Below, piece by piece: positions 1-6,458 of a DNA stretch of 10,960 bases. Numbering within the stretch: position 1 is the first letter of the stretch; the number at the start of each line of letters is the position of its first letter. The notes beneath the pieces were generated by a model. The model did no database searches and had not been told where the DNA came from. It saw only the letters and a program-made list of their open reading frames with translations. The translations under genes were made by a program, and so were the position numbers. This DNA comes from Bacteroidales bacterium (GTDB lineage Bacteria > Bacteroidota > Bacteroidia > Bacteroidales > BM520). The stretch lies in NCBI GenBank assembly GCA_028701815.1, contig JAQVPY010000064.1:1-10960 (forward strand). Reading direction: 5' to 3'.

Positions 1-28
1 TTATCAATCATAAAGAAATTTAACTATA

Positions 29-66
29 AGCAGTATGCGAAAACCAACATATTATTCTTTACTGCT
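29..66. repeat. 7-bp inverted repeat at the end of the nqrA remnant
   Basis: AGCAGTA at 29-35 and TACTGCT at 60-66 are perfect reverse complements separated by 24 bases. The right arm overlaps the stop codon of the nqrA remnant. Read on the minus strand it could form a weak hairpin after the gene, but the loop is long and no clean T-run follows directly, so a terminator function is doubtful. Chance occurrence is possible. Confidence 0.3.
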
Positions 67-577
67 ACTTTTTCAATATGATGAAATTTGTGTCAGGGGC
101 CAACGGCGCCGTGTCAAAACAGGATATGAAAATAGCCTTTGGCTTGTCGTCGGGCTTCGCAATGCCCCCGAAAGGACGCTGCTTGATAAATGCCCATAAC
201 CCGTATTGAAGTAAAAGACTTTTTATCTCTTCTTCGGATGTTACCCCGTTGATAGAAATATCAACAGACTTATTCCGCCCGTCGGATTCAAGTACGATAT
301 GCTCGATTTTACGCTTTTCACCGCGAATGACACAGGAAACACTACCGCTAACAGGCGAAACTATTTTTATCCTCTCGTCGTCTTTAGACGAAAATAGTGG
401 AGTACCTATGCTAACCGTGTCCTGCTCTTTTATCAGCATCTGCGGCGTTATCCATTTGAAATCGCTCGGAGCTATGCCGTAATGCTTAGAATGAAACGGG
501 TCAAGCACCTTTTTTGCCTCTCCAACTATGCGTATGTCCAGACCTTTTTTAATTTTATGAACTTTTGTTTGTTGCAT
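65..577 (-). pseudogene. nqrA: Truncated NqrA (Na+-translocating NADH:quinone reductase subunit A), N-terminal part only
   Basis: The 170-residue product matches the N-terminal part of NqrA, the peripheral cytoplasmic subunit of the sodium-pumping NADH:ubiquinone oxidoreductase. Visible family marks are the KIKKGLDIRI opening (residues 8-17), the lipoyl-like segment IVSPVSGSVSCVIRGEKRK (72-90), QRPFGGIAKP (133-142) and the very typical FISCFDTAPLAPD (150-162). NqrA of Bacteroidetes is about 450 residues, so nearly two thirds is absent. The stop at 65-67 falls just where the family would continue into the next domain. I read the remaining 64 bases in all three minus-strand frames and found no continuation, so a simple frameshift at the stop does not explain it. 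The start ATG (575-577) is conventional. No exact TAnnTTTG promoter box lies upstream on this strand, unlike four other genes here. The family call is firm; that it is non-functional is inference. Confidence 0.8.
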
Positions 578-687
578 CTATTCAAAAATTGACAATATAT
601 ATATGTTCTTTGCGAAGTTAGACTATTTTTTTATTCGTTATATATGTTACATGCCTTTGTTATGAAACTGTTTTCAACATTTTTTAA

Positions 688-695
688 TATCTTTG
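688..695 (+). promoter_or_regulatory. Bacteroidetes -7 promoter element for the hexosaminidase gene
   Basis: TATCTTTG matches the Bacteroidetes -7 consensus TAnnTTTG exactly and is the only exact match on the plus strand in the gap between nqrA and the hexosaminidase. It would place transcription start near 700, leaving a leader of about 34 bases before the ATG at 734. No TTTG sits at the usual -33 spacing; the nearest, at 656-659, is too far upstream. This is a consensus match only. Confidence 0.5.
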
Positions 696-733
696 CAACT
701 CTTTTAATGACAAATGAAACCCTTGATTACCTT

Positions 734-3394
734 ATGAGAAAAGTCGCTTTTATATCCTTTTTCCTGCTTTTGATGCCTTCTTTTATTAGTTCTGCCTCAC
801 TGTTATCTCAAACCTGTTGTGGCATTATTCCGGAACCCCGCTTCGTAGATTACGTAAAAAGTCAGCCTTTTGAATTAAAGCCTTCAACGAAAATTTTTGT
901 CTCAGCCGACGCCTCCGACAGAATGCTGTCTGCCGTGAAAAATCTGACCGCGCTTGTTGAGGAGGAATGTGGCGTGAAACTTTATATGACCAATAAACCG
1001 GAGAAGAGAAATGCTATTAGCCTCCTTATTGACAACTCCCTGTCTTTTGATGAAAATGAAGATCAGGGCTATATCTTGGAAGTTGATTTTGACGGGATAG
1101 TCATAAAGGGCAAAACCGAAACGGGACTCTTTTATGGTATCCAGAGTCTCAAACAGATGGTGAGAAAAAACGACGGCTCCAATTCCTTCCCGGCGCTGAC
1201 AGTGACGGATTATCCTGCACTGGCTTATCGCGGCTGGATGGATGATATCAGTCGCGGACCAATCTCAACGATGGACTATCTGAAACGCGTTATAGCCGTC
1301 CTTTCCGAATATAAGTTGAATTTTTTTAATCTTTATACCGAGCAGGTGTTTAAACTCAATTCTCATCCCGGTATTGCTCCCGTTGATGGTATCAGTAGAG
1401 AAGAGATTAAAGAACTCGAGGAATATGCCGCCGAATATTTTGTCACCCTCATCGGAAATCAGCAGTGCTTCGCTCATGCAGAGAAAACGCTGTCGATTCC
1501 AGCTTATTCATATTTGATGGATACAAAATATAATTTTAATCCCGCCATCGATGAAACCTACGAGTTTCTTGAAGACGTGTTTTCGGAAGTGGCACCCGCT
1601 TATTCTTCGCCGCTGTTTAATATCAACTGCGACGAGACGAGCGACCTCGGTAAGGGAAAAGCTAAGGAGTATGTTGATTCCGTTGGCGTAGAGGCCGCTT
1701 ATTACGGACATATCAATAAAGTAAATTCCATTCTCAAAAGATACGATAAGCGCCTTATGATGTGGGGAGATATAGCTGCAAAATACCCGGAGATAATTCC
1801 GAATTTGCCGAGCGACCTTATCGTCATCGCCTGGAGCTATGTGCCGTCGGAGAATTTTGTCGGCATGATAGAGCCATTTCAAAAGAAGGGAATGGACTTT
1901 ATGATAGCGCCGGGAGTGAGCTGCTGGGGTAGGACATTTCCCGATATCTCATCTTATATGGTGAATATCGCCAATTTCGTACGCGACGGCAATAAACTCG
2001 GTGCCATGGGAATGATGAATACGGCATGGGATGATGACGGCGAAAATTTCTTTAATAATAACTGGCATGGGATGATATGGGGCGCCGAGATGTCGTGGAA
2101 TCCCATTCTGCGTAATGGCAAGGATTCTGAAACGGAACGCAAAGAGAGAGAAGAGGTCTTTAATGATAATTTTAATGTTCAGTTTTTCGGAGTAAACCGC
2201 AGTGAATTTGATGTCGTGTCGGCATTATACGATTTAGACGGAATCGATACTTTTGCTATGCGCGGCTTGACTTCCGACGGACAACTCTGGAAATCGCTGA
2301 CGGATTTTTATCCTGCCGACGTCGACGCGACGGCGTGTGCTAATAACGCAACGGCTATTGAGGATATGATGAGAATATATGATGAGCTCCTTTGCCCAGA
2401 AGATGTTTTAGTTACCAATGGCGATGTTTTGAGTAATGCCCGATTTGCCTTAAAAAGGTCGCTGACGACAGCTCGCGTTAATGCGTTGCGCCAGCAACTG
2501 TACAAGACATATATCGACACTGACGAAACAAATGTAAGGCTTTCAAAAGCCATGATTGATGAGATGCTGGTGACTTGCAGAGAAATGCGTGAAGAATATG
2601 CCCGACTCTGGATGTCGGAAAACAGAGGCTTTGCCCTCGACAGGGTGCTCGCAAATTTTGATGCCATGTCACAGAGTCTGTTAGATGTGGATAAACGCGT
2701 CTTTATCTCTACCGACGTTATTGAAAGCGGAAAACAACTTGTTTATTTGAGGACTCTTTTTAATGATAAGGAAATCTTATTCTCGTTGGATGGCAGTAAT
2801 CCTCATTCGGTTTATTCTACTCCTTTTGTTATCGGTAACTCCCTTGAAGTAAAAGCTTGTACTTCAGAAGCATCGCTGAAGTGTGGCGTGGAAACAAAAT
2901 TTATCTTATCTCACAAAGGGATTGCCTCCATCTCTCGCTTAAATAGTCGCTATAGCACCTATAATCCCTCATATTCGGCGGGAGGCGATAACGGGCTTGC
3001 CGATGGTATTCTGTCTACAGACAATTACGCCGACGGGAAGTGGCAGGGGTATCAGGGACAGAATGTGGATATTGATTACGATTTCGGAAAGAAGGAGAAT
3101 ATACACGAGGTCGTCGTTAACTTTTACAACTCCACTTACGACTGGATAATGGCTCCGGAAACGGTTAGATTGTATTCCTCCGAAGATGGCATAAAATATG
3201 AGGCGGCGGCAAGTAAGACCATGGAGATTAACCGACATGGCGGCGACAGAATTGTAACCTTCCGTTTAGAAGACCTTGATATTGATACAAGATATATGAA
3301 GTTCGTCGCCGAATACCCCGGCGATTTGCCTCAATGGCATCAGGCTCCGGGCGAAAAATCTTATATTTTCGTCGACGAGATAGTTATCAGATAA
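734..3394 (+). CDS. Exported beta-N-acetylhexosaminidase, GH20 with chitobiase C-terminal and F5/8 type C domains
   Basis: This 886-residue enzyme should release terminal N-acetylhexosamine from glycans by substrate-assisted catalysis. Counted from the ATG at 734, residues 1-21 form a signal peptide (MRKVAFIS followed by a Leu/Phe-rich core, cleavage near SSA), so it is exported. A GH20b-like alpha/beta domain spans about 32-155 and the TIM-barrel about 163-470. The catalytic Asp-Glu pair is D300-E301 in NINCDETSDLGKG. LYTE (200-203), NQQCFAHAE (242-250) and TAWDDDGENFF (430-440) resemble the GH20 subgroup with YTED and WGDDG motifs. A helical region (475-660) follows, then a chitobiase/hexosaminidase C-terminal segment (FSLDGSNP, about 670-725) and a discoidin/CBM32-like domain (735-885). 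The frame is open from an ATG at 644, but that start precedes the promoter box and buries the signal peptide 30 residues inside. It ends 12 bases from the convergent gpsA. The exact substrate (chitin fragments, host glycans or peptidoglycan) cannot be told. Confidence 0.93.
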   Translation: MRKVAFISFFLLLMPSFISSASLLSQTCCGIIPEPRFVDYVKSQPFELKPSTKIFVSADASDRMLSAVKNLTALVEEECGVKLYMTNKPEKRNAISLLIDNSLSFDENEDQGYILEVDFDGIVIKGKTETGLFYGIQSLKQMVRKNDGSNSFPALTVTDYPALAYRGWMDDISRGPISTMDYLKRVIAVLSEYKLNFFNLYTEQVFKLNSHPGIAPVDGISREEIKELEEYAAEYFVTLIGNQQCFAHAEKTLSIPAYSYLMDTKYNFNPAIDETYEFLEDVFSEVAPAYSSPLFNINCDETSDLGKGKAKEYVDSVGVEAAYYGHINKVNSILKRYDKRLMMWGDIAAKYPEIIPNLPSDLIVIAWSYVPSENFVGMIEPFQKKGMDFMIAPGVSCWGRTFPDISSYMVNIANFVRDGNKLGAMGMMNTAWDDDGENFFNNNWHGMIWGAEMSWNPILRNGKDSETERKEREEVFNDNFNVQFFGVNRSEFDVVSALYDLDGIDTFAMRGLTSDGQLWKSLTDFYPADVDATACANNATAIEDMMRIYDELLCPEDVLVTNGDVLSNARFALKRSLTTARVNALRQQLYKTYIDTDETNVRLSKAMIDEMLVTCREMREEYARLWMSENRGFALDRVLANFDAMSQSLLDVDKRVFISTDVIESGKQLVYLRTLFNDKEILFSLDGSNPHSVYSTPFVIGNSLEVKACTSEASLKCGVETKFILSHKGIASISRLNSRYSTYNPSYSAGGDNGLADGILSTDNYADGKWQGYQGQNVDIDYDFGKKENIHEVVVNFYNSTYDWIMAPETVRLYSSEDGIKYEAAASKTMEINRHGGDRIVTFRLEDLDIDTRYMKFVAEYPGDLPQWHQAPGEKSYIFVDEIVIR

Positions 3395-3406
3395 CGGGGG
3401 ATAAAG

Positions 3407-4408
3407 TTAATATACATTAACTATATTATAGATAAATTTCCTCTGGTCGTATTCTTCCTTATTCATCAGTTTATATAATTCAAACATGATAGGAAACTCT
3501 ATTTCCGGGTGCGCAACAAGTTTTTCTTCTTTTAATTTGTCGTAGAAGATATTTAGCGAGCGTTTCCCTTCAAGGGTTATCTTATCGGAAGTGATGTTTT
3601 TAATGAAGCCTTTTCCGATGAACAGCCCCATGGTCCTATTGCGACTGAGGTCGTTAAGAGATGTCAGGTTAAAATCGCCGTAGCCGCAGTATTTGAAAAT
3701 CGTTTCGCTGTTTCCGCCGAAGGTGAGCAGAGTCTTCCTCAACTCGTTAAAGACTTTTGTGGAGACGAGAAAGCGGGTGTTAGCGGAAGCGAAATGTGCG
3801 TCTACGATGCCGATGATAATGGCATAAATATTCTTCAGGATGCTCAGTAATTCCACCCCGAGAATGTCGTCGGAGTAGTCGAGGTGTATGTTCGTTCCCT
3901 TCGCATATTGTTTCATGATATCAAAACATTCGGGGTTTTTCGAGGCGAATGTATAGCCGGTAGGCATGTTGTTCAGAACTTCGATAGCAAAGGAGGCTCC
4001 TTTCATTGTACCCGTAGGATTGGAGAAGTTCTCTTCGAGATATTGCGAAATGATAACGTTGTTTTCGCCGAATCCCTTTGCTAAATTGATTATCAATGCG
4101 TCGGCGGGTATAAATGGGCGCAGCGTGTTAAGATATGAGATTAAGACCGAAGAGGGGACGGCTAAGAAAACAGCATCGGCTTTTTCAAGAATCCTGTTGT
4201 TGGTAGTAGCCTTCAACTGCTTTAAAAGCTGTATGTTCGGAAAATAGACCGAGTTTATCCTGTTTCTATTGATGCTTTCAACCACTTCCTGCTCTACGGA
4301 AAGCAGTCTGACAACGATGTCAGGGTTTTTGCAAAGCGAGTTTGCTAAAGCCGTGCCAAAGGCACCGGCACCTGCCACTATTAGTAATGGCTTTCTTGAT
4401 ATTAACAT
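3407..4408 (-). CDS. gpsA: NAD(P)+-dependent glycerol-3-phosphate dehydrogenase
   Basis: This cytoplasmic enzyme reduces dihydroxyacetone phosphate to sn-glycerol 3-phosphate, the backbone precursor of phospholipids. The 333 residues match the usual GpsA length. The N-terminal Rossmann fold carries GAGAFG at 13-18 (the family often has GAGAWG) and LAVPSS at 82-87. NLAKG at 108-112 holds the conserved K111. ASFAIEV (138-144) corresponds to the family's GPSFA(x)E block, and LKNIYAI (191-197) holds the probable catalytic K192. The C-terminal helical domain has GYGDFNLT (242-249) and SRNR (255-258), the substrate-binding signature. The ATG at 4406-4408 sits just ahead of the Rossmann motif, so the start is well placed. 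The gene is divergent from the acyltransferase at 4496, a logical partner that would consume its product, and converges on the hexosaminidase. Confidence 0.97.
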   Translation of the reverse strand: MLISRKPLLIVAGAGAFGTALANSLCKNPDIVVRLLSVEQEVVESINRNRINSVYFPNIQLLKQLKATTNNRILEKADAVFLAVPSSVLISYLNTLRPFIPADALIINLAKGFGENNVIISQYLEENFSNPTGTMKGASFAIEVLNNMPTGYTFASKNPECFDIMKQYAKGTNIHLDYSDDILGVELLSILKNIYAIIIGIVDAHFASANTRFLVSTKVFNELRKTLLTFGGNSETIFKYCGYGDFNLTSLNDLSRNRTMGLFIGKGFIKNITSDKITLEGKRSLNIFYDKLKEEKLVAHPEIEFPIMFELYKLMNKEEYDQRKFIYNIVNVY

Positions 4409-4447
4409 TTAAATAAGCAATAATTTATTATTAGGCTTTTGTATCCG

Positions 4448-4455
4448 CAAAAGTA
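4448..4455 (-). promoter_or_regulatory. Bacteroidetes -7 promoter element for gpsA
   Basis: On the minus strand this reads TACTTTTG, an exact match to TAnnTTTG. Transcription would begin near 4443, giving a leader of about 35 bases before the gpsA ATG at 4408. No clear TTG/TTTG lies at -33. It is part of a divergent promoter pair with the element at 4469-4476. Confidence 0.55.
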
Positions 4456-4468
4456 ACAATTATTTTAT

Positions 4469-4476
4469 TATTTTTG
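4469..4476 (+). promoter_or_regulatory. Bacteroidetes -7 promoter element for the acyltransferase/punA operon
   Basis: TATTTTTG matches TAnnTTTG exactly. Transcription would begin near 4481-4483, downstream of the first in-frame ATG at 4478 and shortly before the ATG at 4496. This is the main reason for preferring the second start. No clear -33 element is seen at normal spacing. Confidence 0.5.
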
Positions 4477-4495
4477 CATGATTATAAAAAGTAAA

Positions 4496-5656
4496 ATGGA
4501 AGAAAACTACTTCGACGATATAAGGCCTTTTTATGACGATGAGATTCCCTCTGCTATGCATACGCTTGCAGAAATCCCCGGCATATATACCCTGTATCGC
4601 TATTTTTATCCGGAAATCTCTGATGAGACCGTCAGAGAGACCGTTTTGAGCATTACAACGGTCGATGATATGCAGCATAAGATTATGTATCCTTTGTTGC
4701 AGGCCTTAATGCAGACAACTTCTTTAGGTGTAACCGAGAGCGGTCTCGAAATATTGGAGGAAGACAAATATTATACTATTGTGGGTAATCATAGAGACAT
4801 TGTCCTCGATTCGGCTCTTTTACAGATGGTGTTTCTTTCAAAAGGGGTTAAGACATCCGGAATTACTTTCGGTGATAATCTTCTTGTTTCCGACCTGATA
4901 AGAATAATCGCTAAGACTAATAAGTTGTTTATCACATATCGAACTACAGGTATGCGTGAATTTTTGGAACACGCGAAACGGTTGTCGACATATATCCGTT
5001 ACCAGATAAATGTTTTGCATCAGTCCGTCTGGATAGCTCAGCATAATGGGAGAGCGAAAGACGGCAATGACAAAACCGATCAGGGGATTCTTAAAATGTT
5101 AAATATGAGCGGTTCCGGAGATTTTGTCAAAGATTTTGAAGAGTTGAACATATTGCCGCTCGCCATATCATACGAATATGAGCCCTGTGGCTTTTTAAAA
5201 GCGCTCGAAATATACAAAACCCGGCGTGGTCCTTATGTTAAAAAAGAAGATGAGGACTTCAACAGCATAATAACCGGTCTTACGCAGCCTAAAGGTCATA
5301 TCCATCTGTCTTTTTGCGCTCCCATTAGCAAGGGAGAACTCGAAAAGGCCGCTCAGGAGGAAAACAACGATAGATATAGAGAGCTGGCTAATATCCTCGA
5401 CAACAGAATTTATCGCAGCTATAAATTGTGGAAGACGAATTATGTCGCGTATGATTTGTTGAATAAAACGGATAATTTCAGCGACATATATTCTCAAGAA
5501 GACAGAAGAGCCTTCGAAACATATATGAATAATGAGATGAGTGTTGTTACAGGAGACCCTGATATAGACATAGAAGAGCTAAAAGAAATTTTCCTCGGTA
5601 TTTATGCGAATCCCGTTAAAAATAATATGAATACAATTTTAATAGATACAATATGA
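4496..5656 (+). CDS. Glycerolipid (1-acyl-sn-glycerol-3-phosphate or glycerol-3-phosphate) acyltransferase, PlsB/LPLAT-like
   Basis: The product (386 residues from the ATG at 4496, 392 from 4478) has blocks of the glycerolipid acyltransferase superfamily. Counted from 4496, block I is VGNHRDIVLDS (96-106) with H99, D101 and D105. The canonical box is HX4D, whereas here the second Asp is one residue further, HX5D. Block II resembles KLFITYRT (143-150), block III WIAQHNGRAKDGNDKTDQG (179-197), and block IV NILPLAISYEYEP (218-230). There is no obvious membrane span, so it is probably cytoplasmic or membrane-associated. It is larger than typical PlsC (about 240 residues) and smaller than E. coli PlsB (about 800). 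Divergent gpsA supports a phospholipid role. Its last codons overlap the punA start (ATGA). Whether it acts first or second on glycerol 3-phosphate, or on another acceptor, is unresolved. Confidence 0.85.
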   Translation: MEENYFDDIRPFYDDEIPSAMHTLAEIPGIYTLYRYFYPEISDETVRETVLSITTVDDMQHKIMYPLLQALMQTTSLGVTESGLEILEEDKYYTIVGNHRDIVLDSALLQMVFLSKGVKTSGITFGDNLLVSDLIRIIAKTNKLFITYRTTGMREFLEHAKRLSTYIRYQINVLHQSVWIAQHNGRAKDGNDKTDQGILKMLNMSGSGDFVKDFEELNILPLAISYEYEPCGFLKALEIYKTRRGPYVKKEDEDFNSIITGLTQPKGHIHLSFCAPISKGELEKAAQEENNDRYRELANILDNRIYRSYKLWKTNYVAYDLLNKTDNFSDIYSQEDRRAFETYMNNEMSVVTGDPDIDIEELKEIFLGIYANPVKNNMNTILIDTI

Positions 5657-6453
5657 AACGCGCCATCGAATACATAAAAGAGAGAATAAATATTCAACCA
5701 AAGACTGCAATTATTCTTGGCAGTGGTCTGGGTACTCTCGCCGATGAGATAGAAAACGCCCTGATAATACCTTATACATCTATCCCGGGATTTCCTGTAT
5801 CCACGGCCCCCGGGCATAAAGGAAACCTTATTTTCGGCATGATAGAGGGAGTGCCCGTTGTAGCCATGCAGGGCAGATTTCATTATTATGAGGGCTATAC
5901 TATGGAGCAGGTTACTTTCCCTGTCAGAATTTTTTCTCTTCTCGGCGTGGAACGTGTGTTTGTCACAAATGCCGCCGGCGGCGTAAATAAGTCTTATCAT
6001 GTGGGAGATATCATGCTCATCAAAGATCATATCAATATGCTTCCCAATCCGCTGATAGGGAAGAATAAGGACGAGTTTGGCGTACGTTTTCCCGACATGA
6101 CGCATCCTTATGATAAAAAAATGCGCGAGTCGGCGAAGTCCGCTGCTGAAAAACTCGGTGTTTCCTTGCGTGAAGGAGTATATATCGGTGTGACGGGACC
6201 TTCTTATGAGACTGCTTCGGAAGTCAACTTCTTTAGAATGGCTGGAGCTGACGCGGTAGGTATGTCTACTGTGCCTGAAGTAATAGTGGCACGCCATTGC
6301 GGCATGCGAGTTTTCGGCATGTCAATTATTACAAACGAAGCAACCTCGGAAGATTCGATGACGGTCAACGATGAACAAGATGTTCTCGTACAGGCCGACA
6401 AGGCCACACGCATCATGTCGTCAATAGTAAAAATGATGATTGGCGAGGAATAA
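5653..6453 (+). CDS. punA: Purine nucleoside phosphorylase, trimeric PNP-I type
   Basis: This enzyme phosphorolyses purine nucleosides, probably inosine and guanosine, to the base and (deoxy)ribose 1-phosphate for purine salvage. Its 266 residues fit the trimeric class. Visible sites are the phosphate-binding GSGLG (23-27) and GHKG (54-57), GRFHYYEGY (74-82), TNAAGG (105-110), and GPSYETASE (182-190) with E186 equivalent to the base-binding Glu of mammalian PNP. AVGMSTVPEVIVARHCG (201-217) is nearly invariant across the family, and IITN (225-228) ends in N228, matching the base-contacting Asn. This set favours 6-oxopurine specificity over the hexameric DeoD type. The ATG at 5653-5655 shares an ATGA overlap with the acyltransferase stop, so the two are probably co-transcribed and translationally coupled. 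The pairing looks organisational rather than biochemical. It ends 2 bases from the convergent typA. Confidence 0.95.
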   Translation: MKRAIEYIKERINIQPKTAIILGSGLGTLADEIENALIIPYTSIPGFPVSTAPGHKGNLIFGMIEGVPVVAMQGRFHYYEGYTMEQVTFPVRIFSLLGVERVFVTNAAGGVNKSYHVGDIMLIKDHINMLPNPLIGKNKDEFGVRFPDMTHPYDKKMRESAKSAAEKLGVSLREGVYIGVTGPSYETASEVNFFRMAGADAVGMSTVPEVIVARHCGMRVFGMSIITNEATSEDSMTVNDEQDVLVQADKATRIMSSIVKMMIGEE

Positions 6454-6458
6454 GCTTA
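6451..6458. other. Palindrome TAAGCTTA forming both convergent stop codons
   Basis: The 8-base palindrome TAAGCTTA contains the punA stop (TAA, 6451-6453) and, on the minus strand, the typA stop (6456-6458), with only GC between. The two transcripts must therefore terminate inside each other's coding sequence or form overlapping 3' ends. The base pattern is seen directly; it is largely a consequence of two TAA codons meeting tail to tail. Confidence 0.9.

Noticed and set aside
591..606. TA-repeat run upstream of nqrA as a promoter or microsatellite
   Set aside because: It is short, AT-rich intergenic sequence. The minus-strand TATATTG is one base short of TAnnTTTG, so it was not called.
644..733. 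N-terminal extension of the hexosaminidase from the ATG at 644
   Set aside because: A -7 promoter box lies inside it, the extension has no family similarity, and a complete signal peptide starts at 734.
2308..2672. Overlapping minus-strand open frames within the hexosaminidase gene
   Set aside because: They are opposite-strand shadows of the GH20 coding sequence and show no domain or start signal.
5602..6297. 231-residue minus-strand open frame opposite the phosphorylase gene
   Set aside because: It lies antisense to a strongly conserved PNP gene, has a low-complexity His/Arg/Ser-rich translation, and shows no recognisable motif.
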